A stretch of DNA of 38,957 bases, taken from NCBI GenBank assembly GCA_021793275.1, contig JAJYTC010000023.1, positions 1 through 38,957 of the forward strand, in the 5' to 3' direction. This stretch comes from Deltaproteobacteria bacterium. Lineage in GTDB: Bacteria > Desulfobacterota > Syntrophobacteria > Syntrophobacterales > Syntrophobacteraceae. Positions 23,193-31,072 of the stretch are shown piece by piece. Made by a program: the position numbers and the translations under genes. Each line of letters begins with the position of its first letter. The stretch's first letter is position 1. The notes beneath the pieces are model-generated. The model saw only the letters and a program-made list of their open reading frames with translations. It made no database searches and had not been told where the DNA came from.

Positions 23193-23776
23193 TTCATCAG
23201 CCTTTCCTGGCACAAAAGTGTTGCCTCGCAGATGTCGATCCCAACGGGTCTGCAACGCGCTGGACCGCTGAAATTTTCATATGCACCCACTCGAATGAAC
23301 CTGGGTGTTTCGCCCTCGAAACTATGGAAGGCGGCTTTGCCTGCTTTTTCGACGTCACCCAGTCGCCGGGAGATTGTGTAGACCGGGAGGCCGCTGCCGG
23401 CTGCGACCTCCCTTACCGATTGAGGGCCCTTCTTGAGCCACTCAAGGATAAGGGCTTTATGACACTCTTCGAGGGCGGCTGCTCCGAGTATCTCTTCATA
23501 CCTCCGCTTGTCTATTTTCTCATTGCATACATTGCCCAGTTCGGTGAGCCGCCGTTTCATTCCGAGGAGCCACCTGAGCCTTACAGACCCGAAAGTTTGG
23601 GCGAGAACCGAAGGATGCAGTCCGAACCTGCTCCTGTCCACGGGCCCAAGCCCGCGGACCACTTCGCTGAGTTCGCAAACCGAACGGGCAAATTCCTGTC
23701 CTTCGGCCGCGCTCACCCAGCGCAGCTGTAAACGTTCACCCCCGATACCGGAGTATTCAAGCAGCTTCCTTGTCAT
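23189..23776 (-). CDS. C-terminal half of an MvhD-like protein with winged helix (surviving frame)
   Basis: The ATG at 23776 lies directly after the TAA that interrupts the mvhD-like gene, so ribosomes could restart there (TAAATG). The 195 residues match the second half of the intact MvhD-HTH at 17238, including the segment RKLLEYSGIGGERLQLRWVSAAEGQEFA, quoted by its start RKLLEY and end WVSAAEGQEF, and the helix-turn-helix region LKKGPQSVREVAAGSGLPV. The cluster-binding cysteines are upstream and would be missing. The stop overlaps hdrCB (ATGA). If made, it could act as a DNA-binding or structural piece. Confidence 0.55.
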   Translation of the reverse strand: MTRKLLEYSGIGGERLQLRWVSAAEGQEFARSVCELSEVVRGLGPVDRSRFGLHPSVLAQTFGSVRLRWLLGMKRRLTELGNVCNEKIDKRRYEEILGAAALEECHKALILEWLKKGPQSVREVAAGSGLPVYTISRRLGDVEKAGKAAFHSFEGETPRFIRVGAYENFSGPARCRPVGIDICEATLLCQERLMK

Positions 23777-23983
23777 TTAAACACGTCTGGCAGTGTGGAA
23801 GTTGCCCTCCAGGTAATGACAATCTCCAAAGTGGCAGCCATAAACGAAAACTGCGTCAAAACCGCTTCGAAGTCCCTCCAGAAGGTGGAGTCCGCCGCTC
23901 AGGGCGGGCCAGGCCTGTCCAGGGGAAGACGCCGCCTGAGATTCAAGCGGAAAACAGCACTGATGATCGCGCCACGCGCTCAC
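23189..23983 (-). pseudogene. mvhD-like gene interrupted by an in-frame TAA
   Basis: The same reading frame runs from 23983 to 23189. Before the stop (TAA, 23777-23779) it reads GFDAVFVYGCHFGDCHYLEGN, aligned here by GCHFGDCHY with GCHLNDCHY of the intact MvhD. After it, RKLLEYSGIGGERL aligns with KKLLEHIGINSERL without a gap, so the TAA replaces what is AAA-type Lys in the paralogue. The first 40 or so codons match poorly and lack the ADxxG Cys region (HQCCF could be the decayed CNWCCY). The gene is therefore either a pseudogene or a split protein. Confidence 0.7.
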
Positions 23984-24465
23984 GTTCTCTTGAGATGTTC
24001 AAACCGGCCAAATGGCGCCGGGACCGTCAAAGAGATTGTGGACAAATCTATGTAGGGATGGCGAAGAGTCGAAAAAACGCAATTCTTCGGCCACGCCATC
24101 CGCCCTGCCGAACACGGGCAGGATGAAAAGCGCTGTTTCAGCCATGGCCGAAAAATTGGTACATGAATGGGCTCCCTTCGGAAAATCTCGACATGCGGGG
24201 GAGAAAATAACTGCCTAACTCCTATATGTCAAATAGAATTTATCTATAGGATCAAAGCTATTGGACTGAATCCGGCTTCGACTGAAAAAATCCTTGCAAC
24301 TGCAAACGAAGTTCTCCAGACTGAGGAACCGGCGGATATCCGCCAATGATGGAATTGTGAAGGAAGCCGGTTAGATAAATTGTGGCCCGGGTTTGCCTCT
24401 CGGTGAGGTTTTTCGCAAGGGGCCGGGGGTTTTTTGAAATGCTCTTTTTACCTTCGGGGTGAGTA
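23984..24465. other. 480-base region upstream of the hdr operon and the PilZ gene
   Basis: No convincing gene was found: short frames lack ribosome sites and recognisable motifs. The part near 23990-24060 may be decayed N-terminal mvhD sequence. The region must hold the operon promoter (minus) and the PilZ gene promoter (plus). A hairpin with a T-run lies at 24384-24435. Confidence 0.5.
24384..24435 (+). terminator. Terminator or attenuator in front of the PilZ gene
   Basis: GGCCC (24384-24388) can pair with GGGCC (24420-24424), with an inner CCTC/GAGG stem (24396-24408), followed by a G-run and six T residues (24430-24435). It lies 30 bases before the PilZ gene ATG on the same strand, with no gene ending upstream. 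It could therefore be a leader attenuator. An unrecognised riboswitch is possible; no known class was matched. Confidence 0.5.
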
Positions 24466-24924
24466 ATGGAAAGGATAAAGGTCTACCTGGACGAAACTCG
24501 CAACGCCTGCATAGTCTGCGGCAATTGCGGAAAAGCCAGAGAGATAAGTTTCTCCGAAAGAGAGGCGCCTCGATCGAGTCTCGTAAAATGTAGTTGCGGC
24601 AACTCTTTTATCGTCTCTTTCGAGAAGAGGCAATATTACCGAAAACAAGTCGACATACGGGGACTGTGCTTTGAAAGCGCGGATCCGACCGAAGGCACAC
24701 CAGTTAAAATAACAGACATTTCCGTCTGCGGATTGCAATTCGATACATCAGGAGACAATAAGTTTCAACTCAACCAGAAACTCAGAGTTATTTTCCGGCT
24801 GGAAGGTCAAATTGTAAATCTGGTGGTTTGCGTTCGTCACATTCGCGGTAAAAAAATCGGAGTTGAAATAATAAGCATAGAAGAACACAGCAAGAAAATA
24901 ATGGGGTTTTATCTTTTGCCTTGA
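24466..24924 (+). CDS. PilZ domain protein with N-terminal zinc-ribbon-like cysteines
   Basis: This 152-residue protein has two parts. The first 50 residues hold five cysteines (C15, C18, C21, C42, C44; CIVCGNC and KCSCG), which may form a zinc ribbon. The PilZ domain then begins with the c-di-GMP-binding RxxxR (R55, R59; RQYYR) and the D/NxSxxG motif DISVCG at 84-89. Both key motifs are present, so it probably binds cyclic di-GMP. The ATG at 24466 is preceded by GGGGTGAG. It stands alone on the plus strand. Which process it regulates cannot be read from the neighbours, though ugd and exopolysaccharide-type functions follow. Confidence 0.85.
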   Translation: MERIKVYLDETRNACIVCGNCGKAREISFSEREAPRSSLVKCSCGNSFIVSFEKRQYYRKQVDIRGLCFESADPTEGTPVKITDISVCGLQFDTSGDNKFQLNQKLRVIFRLEGQIVNLVVCVRHIRGKKIGVEIISIEEHSKKIMGFYLLP

Positions 24925-25240
24925 TAAGTGGCAAAGGACGCTCTGGCTCAAATGGGAAGCGCGGATCGCCTCGATGGTCTTTCGAGCTCTTCGTGGTGAA
25001 AAATAGTCTTACCCCCACAGCTTGTGATGACACCACGAAGGCCGTGAAGAGCACGAAGGCAGGTCGAAAGGCCTTGCTCTGTCCCGATCCATCAGACAGT
25101 TGCTTTTCTTTCACAAAACTGCTATGTAGCGCGACTTATAAGACAGAAAGAGATAATCACCGGCTGAAGAAAAGGGCGGCGCAGGCCTTGGCTTTTTCGG
25201 CTTGCCCGCGTTTAATCAACCCTTCTAAATTGGTCATTTT
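24925..25240. other. 316-base gap with an inverted repeat of CTTCGTGGTG
   Basis: CTTCGTGGTG (24989-24998) and CACCACGAAG (25031-25040) form a perfect 10-bp inverted repeat, followed by GCCGTGAAGAGCACGAAGG, which repeats the CACGAAG unit. This is in the style of a dispersed intergenic repeat. Nothing else was recognised; the ugd promoter is presumably near 25100-25200. Confidence 0.55.
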
Positions 25241-26575
25241 ATGAAAATAGCAGTCATAGGCGCTGGTTACGTTGGACTGGTCAGTGGGGCCTGCCTTGCC
25301 GAATTCGGCCACGAGGTCACGTGCGTTGATAATGATGAATCCAAAATCCTTCGGCTGCGCAATGGGGAAATCCCCATTTATGAGCCGGGCCTTGAAACGA
25401 TGATCAAGAAGAACACTCAGGCGGGTCGCCTCATTTTCTCAACCCAATACACCCCCTGCGTTCCGGAGGCCGAGGTGATTTTCGTTGCCGTGGGAACTCC
25501 GGCCTCGCGGCGGGGCGACGGCTACGCCGATCTTTCGTACGTCTACGAGGCGGCCCGTCAGATGGCGCCCTTTCTGCACGATTACACGGTGGTGATAAAC
25601 AAAAGTACGGTGCCTGTCGGCACTGCCGCACAGGTCAGGAGGATTATCTCCGAAACCAACCCTGATGCCTCTTTCGATGTTGCGAGCAACCCTGAATTCT
25701 TGCGGGAAGGGGCGGCCATAAACGATTTCATGCGTCCGGACCGCATCGTGCTGGGGGTTGATTCGAAAAGGGCCGAAGAAGTTCTTAGATCGGTCTACCG
25801 ACCACTCTATTTGATCGAAACCCCTTTCGTTATAACCACCATCGAGACGGCGGAGCTTACAAAGTACGCGGCCAATGCCTTTCTAGCCACCAAGATCAGT
25901 TTCATAAACGAGGTCGCAAACCTCTGCGAGGAAATCGGGGGCAATGTCCAGGACGTAGCAAAAGGTATAGGCCTTGACGGCAGGATCGGGAAAAAATTTC
26001 TCCACGCCGGTCCGGGCTACGGAGGTTCGTGTTTTCCCAAAGACACCCAGGCACTGCTCAGAATAGCCCAGGAAAACGGGGTGGCTTTTCGCATAATCGA
26101 GGCGGCCATAGAAGTCAATGCCGCTCAAAAGGCCCGCATGACTCGAAAGATCAGGCAGGCCCTTGGCGGGTCTGAAGGAGGCAAAACCATCGCCGTTCTG
26201 GGCCTTGCGTTCAAGCCCGAAACCGACGATGTGAGGGATTCTCCCGCCATAACCATTATTTCGAAGCTGGTCGAACACGGAGCTTCGGTTCGCGCGCACG
26301 ACCCGCAGGCAATGGATGAGGCGGCCAAACTGCTCGCAGGCGTTAGATTTTGCTCCAATCCCTACGAGGCATGCGAGGGGGCCGATGCTCTTGTGTTGAT
26401 GACCGAATGGAACGAATACCGGGCGCTCGACCTGGATCGCATCAAAGGACTGCTCAAGGCCCCCCTGTTCATAGACCTGAGAAACGTTTACAGGCCGGCG
26501 GCGATGCGGCAACTGGGCTTCAACTACTTCAGCGTTGGCAGAGTCACGGTAAATGGCAACACAGCCTCGGTTTAA
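25241..26575 (+). CDS. ugd: UDP-glucose 6-dehydrogenase
   Basis: This 444-residue enzyme oxidises UDP-glucose to UDP-glucuronate with two NAD+. The NAD-binding motif is IGAGYVGLVSG at the N-terminus. TTIETAELTKYAANAFLATKISFINE spans the conserved substrate region (quoted by ETAELTKYAANAF). The catalytic Cys is C264 in GPGYGGSCFPKD. The C-terminal UDP-binding domain carries GLAFKPETDDVRDSP. Length is as usual. The ribosome site before the ATG is weak. Its 3' end overlaps a glutaminyl cyclase gene by 23 bases in another frame, so both are probably in one transcript. The product feeds exopolysaccharide or lipopolysaccharide synthesis. Confidence 0.95.
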   Translation: MKIAVIGAGYVGLVSGACLAEFGHEVTCVDNDESKILRLRNGEIPIYEPGLETMIKKNTQAGRLIFSTQYTPCVPEAEVIFVAVGTPASRRGDGYADLSYVYEAARQMAPFLHDYTVVINKSTVPVGTAAQVRRIISETNPDASFDVASNPEFLREGAAINDFMRPDRIVLGVDSKRAEEVLRSVYRPLYLIETPFVITTIETAELTKYAANAFLATKISFINEVANLCEEIGGNVQDVAKGIGLDGRIGKKFLHAGPGYGGSCFPKDTQALLRIAQENGVAFRIIEAAIEVNAAQKARMTRKIRQALGGSEGGKTIAVLGLAFKPETDDVRDSPAITIISKLVEHGASVRAHDPQAMDEAAKLLAGVRFCSNPYEACEGADALVLMTEWNEYRALDLDRIKGLLKAPLFIDLRNVYRPAAMRQLGFNYFSVGRVTVNGNTASV

Positions 26576-27404
26576 AGGGCCCGACGGGTTTTTTCCCCCG
26601 TGGTTTTTCTTTTTCGCTATCTGGTTGTGCGTCGCCTTTTACGCGACGCACAACAAACCTGCCGTAGCTGCCGAGGCGCCGGGAGTTTCTCCAGCCTGCG
26701 CCACACACCATTTCGCTCCTTTGCTCAAGTTCAAGATCATCAGGAAATACCCGCATGATCCGGAGGCATTTACGCAGGGGCTGCTTTTTACCAACGGATT
26801 TCTCTACGAAAGCACAGGTCTTAACGGCAGGTCGAGCCTGCGGAAGGTTGCACTCAAAACCGGCCGTGTCCTCAAAGAATACGATCTGCCGCCTCAATAC
26901 TTCGGAGAAGGCTTGGCGCTGTGGGACGGATCGCTCATCCAACTCACATGGCTGAACGGAATAGCATTCGAATACAACCTGCACAGTTTTGCGCTCGAGC
27001 GTGAATTCCGGTACCCCGGGCAGGGTTGGGGCCTGACGAACGACAAAAAAAGCCTGATAATGAGCAACGGCAGCTCGAAGCTTCTGTTTATCGATCCCGC
27101 TACCTTTACCGTGCAGCGTTCGGTGCGCGTCCTGGACATGGGGAGGCCGGTCCGACTGCTGAATGAACTCGAGTACATAAACGGCCAGGTTTTCGCCAAC
27201 GTATGGCACGAGGACTACATTGCGAGAATATCTCCGAAAACCGGCGAAGTTACCGGGTGGCTGGATCTTAGGGCTTTGCGCAGCCAATTGCCGCCCAGCG
27301 CGAAGGATTTGAACGGGATCGCCTACGATCCCGAAAAAGACAGGATTTTCATTACCGGAAAGCTCTGGCCTTTTCTCTACGAGATCAAGCTGACGAAACG
27401 TTAG
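26553..27404 (+). CDS. Glutaminyl-peptide cyclotransferase (glutamine cyclotransferase family)
   Basis: This 283-residue protein is of the five-bladed beta-propeller glutaminyl cyclase family (plant/bacterial type). Conserved motifs in order are HDPEAFTQGL, YESTG, YFGEGLAL, GWGLTND, LNELEYI, NVWHEDYI and LNGIAYDPEKDRIFITGKLWP (quoted by LNGIAYD and TGKLWP). An N-terminal hydrophobic segment (about 12-32) is a signal peptide or anchor, so it acts in the periplasm and converts N-terminal Gln to pyroglutamate. It starts inside ugd; the ATG at 26553 has no strong ribosome site and translation is probably coupled. The family is well defined, so the call is firm; the protein target is unknown. Confidence 0.9.
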   Translation: MATQPRFKGPDGFFPPWFFFFAIWLCVAFYATHNKPAVAAEAPGVSPACATHHFAPLLKFKIIRKYPHDPEAFTQGLLFTNGFLYESTGLNGRSSLRKVALKTGRVLKEYDLPPQYFGEGLALWDGSLIQLTWLNGIAFEYNLHSFALEREFRYPGQGWGLTNDKKSLIMSNGSSKLLFIDPATFTVQRSVRVLDMGRPVRLLNELEYINGQVFANVWHEDYIARISPKTGEVTGWLDLRALRSQLPPSAKDLNGIAYDPEKDRIFITGKLWPFLYEIKLTKR

Positions 27405-27430
27405 GAGCACAGCCGATTGCCCCTGTGCAG

Positions 27431-27892
27431 CTAGAATCCCAGGGAAGCCTCTATAATCTTTTTAAAGCCGGTATCCCTCACTTGCCACATTTCCTTGAGA
27501 TCGTTAAAGCGCCATGTTTGGGTCACGTTGACATTTCTAAGAATCGGGGAATTGAGCAACCAGTATTCACAGTGCAAAGTCACCGTGGCGAACCGGTTAT
27601 TTTCGGAAAACTCGATGTCTCTCACTTCGTAGTCGGTGAGCCGGATATTGCGTTTCAGCCTGTCCATTTCCGCCCAGTAATGTTCTACTCGGGTCTTTGG
27701 AACGAAAATCTCCGCATGCTCAAAATCCTGCCACCTTATGTCGCTGTTGAATGCATCGAGCGGAGCTTTCAAAGACTCTTTGATCTTTTGGGCCCTATGA
27801 CCCGCAGTGGCGCAGGATGCGGTAACCAGCGCAAAAAAGAATAAGACGCAGAGCCTGACTATCGGGCCCCCGGTTCTCGTCGTCCGTTTCAT
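27431..27892 (-). CDS. Small exported or lipoprotein-like protein of unknown function
   Basis: This 153-residue protein begins with a basic, hydrophobic N-terminus and a Cys at LVTASC (residue about 26), close to a lipobox, so it may be an outer-membrane lipoprotein. The mature part has strands such as YEVRDIEFSENNRFATVTL and a short Trp-rich motif, reminiscent of NTF2/SnoaL-like folds, but I do not recognise a family. GGAG six bases before ATG 27892 fixes the start; a longer frame from 27955 lacks a ribosome site. It converges on the glutaminyl cyclase with a 26-base gap. Confidence 0.7.
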   Translation of the reverse strand: MKRTTRTGGPIVRLCVLFFFALVTASCATAGHRAQKIKESLKAPLDAFNSDIRWQDFEHAEIFVPKTRVEHYWAEMDRLKRNIRLTDYEVRDIEFSENNRFATVTLHCEYWLLNSPILRNVNVTQTWRFNDLKEMWQVRDTGFKKIIEASLGF

Positions 27893-28077
27893 AACGTCTC
27901 CAGACCAGGTTGATCGTATTGGGCTATTTTCATACAGAACGGTGTTTGCGATCAAGCGAATTCAGATGAATTTTTCTCTTTAAATATGCCCGCGCCGTTC
28001 CATTTCAGTATTATTCAGCAATCTAATGGGTTAGAATGGCCGGTGTCATAAATAACCCCCGCAAAAGAGTGAATTAG

Positions 28078-28665
28078 ATGACCCAATACGTCTGGTGCAA
28101 AAATGACGAGTGCAGGATTCCTGCATTCCGATGCATGTTGTGCCGCTCGGACTGCTATGAAATGCGTGTGCGCAGCCCGGAGGACGCACTGGGCAGAACC
28201 TTCGAAATATTGAGGAATTCCGGTAAATTCAAGGAGCATTTTGTCATGAGGCGCAAGGACGGCGGTAAGATAAGTGATGGACAGCTCTCCTTTTTGGAAA
28301 AAGACCAGAAAGAACAGGTCCTGGAAACCGAGGAACAGAAAACTGACAACGGTGTATTTATTCTGGATAACGGCAGAATAGAGCCGGTTTCCGCGGATTC
28401 ATACACGGCATCCACTCTGTACCGGACAGTGGACTCATTCAGCGTGGAGTGCAGACTGGTAAAACCTGAAGAACCGGGCAGCATGCTTTTCGAGGGCAAA
28501 AAACCTTCCAAAAAGACCGTGCCCATCCTGGTAGGCAGAGATGGAGAATGTGTGCTTTTGAATTCCTGGGAAGAACTGGAGTCGGAGCCTTCCCGGCTTT
28601 CAAACGCCCACGAGGTCCTCGGAGCCTTGCCGGTAAAGCAGGTTTTCGTTTTAAAAAGGAAGTAA
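28078..28665 (+). CDS. Cys-rich unknown protein
   Basis: This 195-residue protein was not recognised. The first 26 residues hold five cysteines (C7, C12, C19, C22, C26; WCKNDECR, CMLCRSDC), a likely zinc- or iron-sulfur-binding knuckle. A basic patch (residues about 28-65) and a variable acidic middle follow, and the C-terminal half is plain. It appears soluble. The ribosome site is weak (AGAGTG). It is followed by the repeat hairpin at 28668 and then the converging asnS gene. No function is claimed. Confidence 0.65.
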   Translation: MTQYVWCKNDECRIPAFRCMLCRSDCYEMRVRSPEDALGRTFEILRNSGKFKEHFVMRRKDGGKISDGQLSFLEKDQKEQVLETEEQKTDNGVFILDNGRIEPVSADSYTASTLYRTVDSFSVECRLVKPEEPGSMLFEGKKPSKKTVPILVGRDGECVLLNSWEELESEPSRLSNAHEVLGALPVKQVFVLKRK

Positions 28666-28667
28666 AC

Positions 28668-28750
28668 AGCAGTGAGGAGTGACGAGTGAGCGGGGCATGG
28701 GATTCCCGCGGCAAATCCCTGGGTCACTCGCTCTTTGCTCTTCACTGCTC
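28668..28750. repeat. Second CACTCTTCACT-type mirror hairpin
   Basis: The left arm AGCAGTGAGGAGTGACGAGTG and the right arm CACTCGCTCTTTGCTCTTCACTGCT can pair (quoted by GCAGTGAGGAGTGACGAG and CTCTTTGCTCTTCACTGC), around a 35-base interior. It shares the GCAGTGA(A/G)GAGTGACGAG unit with 3246-3314. It fills the space between the stops of a forward and a reverse gene, so it could serve as a shared terminator, but it has no T-run. Confidence 0.7.
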
Positions 28751-30153
28751 TAGAACTCCGCGTGTCCGGGCGTTCTCGGAAACGGAATTGCTTCGCGAAT
28801 GTTGGGGATGCCGGTGACGAACTGCACGAGACGTTCGAGTCCCAGGCCGAAGCCCGAATGTGGGGCCGAGCCGAATTCGCGCAACTCTATGTACCAATGG
28901 TAGTCGTCTGTCGGAATCCCTTTTAAGCGCATCTGTTCGAGCAGCACATCGAGCCGCTCTTCCCTCTGTGAGCCTCCGATTATTTCGCCGGTCCCGGGAA
29001 CCAGTATGTCCATGGCCGCCACGGTTTTTTCATCGTCGTTTACGCGCATATAAAAAGGCTTGAGAGCCCTCGGGAAATTGAGGATGCCAACGGGTCTTCC
29101 AAATACCTTTTCGGTAAGATAGCGTTCGTGTTCGGCCTGAAGGTCGAGGCCCCACTCTACGGGGAAAACGAATCGTTCTTTGGATCTGGTGAGGATATCG
29201 ACCGCTTCGGTGTAAGTGATGACCTCAAAAGAGGATTGCGCCGCGTTTTCGAGGCGCTTCATAAGTTCAGGTTCTATGTAGCGGCCGAAAAACTCCACTT
29301 CTTCCGGGCACTCGCCAAGAACCACTCCGATCAGGTATTTAATGAATTCGAGGGCCGTATTAAGGTCGTCTTCGAGATCATAGAAGGCCATTTCCGGCTC
29401 GACCATCCAAAACTCCGCCAGATGGCGGCTGGTGTTGGAATTTTCCGCCCTGAAAGTCGGGCCGAAAGTATAGACTTTACCGAGCGCGAGCGCATAGATT
29501 TCGGCCTGGAGTTGCCCGCTTACGGTGAGAAATGCGGGTTTTGCGAAAAAGTCAGCCTTGTAAGGGTCTTCGGCCTCAGCGCTTATTAGAGGTTGTGCGG
29601 GGTCGAGCGTAGTGACGCGAAAAATTTCCCCCGCCCCTTCGCAATCGCTCGATGTGATTATAGGCGTATGAACGTAATGGAAGCCACGGTCCTGGAAGAA
29701 CTGGTGAATCGCGAAGCTGAGCCGGCTTCGAACTCTTGCCGCCGCTCCTATCGTGTTGGTCCTTGGCCGCAGATGCGCGATCTGGCGCAGATACTCGAAG
29801 GAATGCCTCTTTTTCTGGAGCGGATATGCCGCAGGGTCGGCCCGGCCATAGAGGTGGATTCGTTCGGCTCGAACTTCGATGCTCTGACCTTTGCCCGGCG
29901 AAACGGACACGATTCCTTCCACAAGGATTGCGCTTCCAGTGGTGATTTTCCCGAGCAGCTCGCTGTAACCCCGGCCTTGCTGTTCGGTTATTATCTGAAG
30001 GCCCTTGAGGCTGGAACCGTCGTTTAGCTCAATGAAACCTACACCCGCCTTGGAATCCCGCTTGGTTTTAACCCAACCCTGGACAAGCACCGTTTTGCCC
30101 AGCCATTTCTGCTCGTCTCTAAACAAATCGGCGATTCGTATACCTTTTTCCAT
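28750..30153 (-). CDS. asnS: Asparaginyl-tRNA synthetase
   Basis: This 467-residue class IIb synthetase charges tRNA-Asn with Asn. The N-terminal OB anticodon-binding domain starts [20 protein letters not shown] (quoted by [10 protein letters not shown]), then motif 2 [20 protein letters not shown] (FRAE), and motif 3 GFGLGLERL ending [11 protein letters not shown], which is the AsnRS form (AspRS differs). Length matches E. coli AsnRS at 466. ATG 30153 is chosen because the next in-frame ATG upstream gives an extension not seen in the family. Its stop abuts a repeat hairpin. Most organisms that make Asn-tRNA indirectly lack this gene, so this strain uses direct charging. Confidence 0.95.
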   Translation of the reverse strand: MEKGIRIADLFRDEQKWLGKTVLVQGWVKTKRDSKAGVGFIELNDGSSLKGLQIITEQQGRGYSELLGKITTGSAILVEGIVSVSPGKGQSIEVRAERIHLYGRADPAAYPLQKKRHSFEYLRQIAHLRPRTNTIGAAARVRSRLSFAIHQFFQDRGFHYVHTPIITSSDCEGAGEIFRVTTLDPAQPLISAEAEDPYKADFFAKPAFLTVSGQLQAEIYALALGKVYTFGPTFRAENSNTSRHLAEFWMVEPEMAFYDLEDDLNTALEFIKYLIGVVLGECPEEVEFFGRYIEPELMKRLENAAQSSFEVITYTEAVDILTRSKERFVFPVEWGLDLQAEHERYLTEKVFGRPVGILNFPRALKPFYMRVNDDEKTVAAMDILVPGTGEIIGGSQREERLDVLLEQMRLKGIPTDDYHWYIELREFGSAPHSGFGLGLERLVQFVTGIPNIREAIPFPRTPGHAEF

Positions 30154-30240
30154 ATTCCAAATCCCATCTTCGGGGAGTCTTGGCCGCAACGGTTTCGACG
30201 CCGTCCCGGTAATTATAATTGATTCATCTTCCATATGCAT

Positions 30241-30540
30241 TCATTGATCGACGCCCCCACGGGGCGATGGGCCGCCATAGCGGTCAGTGCAGGCGTAGCG
30301 ATTTTCTTGCCCCGCTTATATTTGACCTCAGACTCCATATGGTTATCTTTAAAGGGGAAAAGAAGCAACTACGGATTTTTGAGTTGCTAATCGCGCCGCG
30401 GCAGGTTTATATTTACTTTTTTAAAATATTTGAGATTTCAGACTGTCCGGCCGGTTGGCTATGCTCGACATAAGATTCATCGACACGGACAGTTTTCGTT
30501 GTCATCCCGAAAGGCTCAATGTTAGAGGGGAGAACCGCCT
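30241..30540. promoter_or_regulatory. 300-base gap between asnS and rpoZ, weak promoter at 30322-30349
   Basis: TTGACC (30322-30327) and TATCTT (30344-30349), 16 bases apart, resemble a sigma-70 promoter reading toward rpoZ. The remainder is AT-rich and holds nothing else I recognise. The match is weak. The asnS promoter on the other strand should also lie in this gap. Confidence 0.35.
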
Positions 30541-30915
30541 ATGGCCCGGGTATCTGTTGAGGATTGTCTGACTAATGTGGACAGCCGCTTTACGCTTGTT
30601 CACCTTGCAGTTCGCCGAGTATTGCAGTTGCGCCATGATGCGCCGCCGACGCTTGAAAACCAAAAAGGCAATAAGGAAGTCGTACTGGCGTTGAGGGAGA
30701 TAGCTGCCGGCGGAATTACTCCGGACAACATCCGTGAGTTCGAAGAATCCAGGCCGATTGCCGCCGAAGAGGCCTTGCCGGAAGCTGAAGCGAAGAGGTC
30801 CGAACTCCAGGAGATCATCGAGGAGGCCGGTTCGTTGGCCGCTTCCGTCGAATACGGTGCTTCGGATCAATATCTGGAGGAAGATCAACCGCCGCAGAGT
30901 CCCGGGGAAGAATAG
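30541..30915 (+). CDS. rpoZ: RNA polymerase omega subunit
   Basis: This 124-residue protein starts MARVSVEDCLTNVDSRFTLVHLAVRR, an RpoZ hallmark (quoted by MARVSVEDCL, then DSRFTLVHLA), followed by NKEVVLALREIAAG. Omega aids assembly of RNA polymerase and binds ppGpp in some bacteria. It is longer than the usual 70-90 residues, with an acidic Glu/Gln-rich tail from about residue 65. GGGGAG 12 bases before the ATG is the ribosome site. dnaJ follows 157 bases later with its own promoter-like box. Confidence 0.93.
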   Translation: MARVSVEDCLTNVDSRFTLVHLAVRRVLQLRHDAPPTLENQKGNKEVVLALREIAAGGITPDNIREFEESRPIAAEEALPEAEAKRSELQEIIEEAGSLAASVEYGASDQYLEEDQPPQSPGEE

Positions 30916-30997
30916 ATTTATGGCGGGTCTTTTATGGGTGAGCAGGTCCGGTACGGGGGCCGGAGGCTGATCCAGGTTGACAAGAGCGCAAATCGTG

Positions 30998-31024
30998 TTT
31001 ACGAATTAGCTGCTTCTGTATAAT
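30998..31024 (+). promoter_or_regulatory. Putative sigma-70-like promoter of dnaJ
   Basis: A perfect TATAAT at 31019-31024 lies 48 bases before the dnaJ ATG, with a weak TTTACG (30998-31003) 15 bases upstream. No CIRCE or sigma-32-like site was found. Confidence 0.4.
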
Positions 31025-31072
31025 CAATTCCCTGTAGGAAAGTATTTCGACTCCAGGAGGCAATCGGTCTTG

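Noticed and set aside
30977-31024. TTGACA (30977) with TATAAT (31019) as one promoter
   Set aside because: They are 36 bases apart, far beyond the usual 15-19, so only the TATAAT with a weak nearer box was kept.
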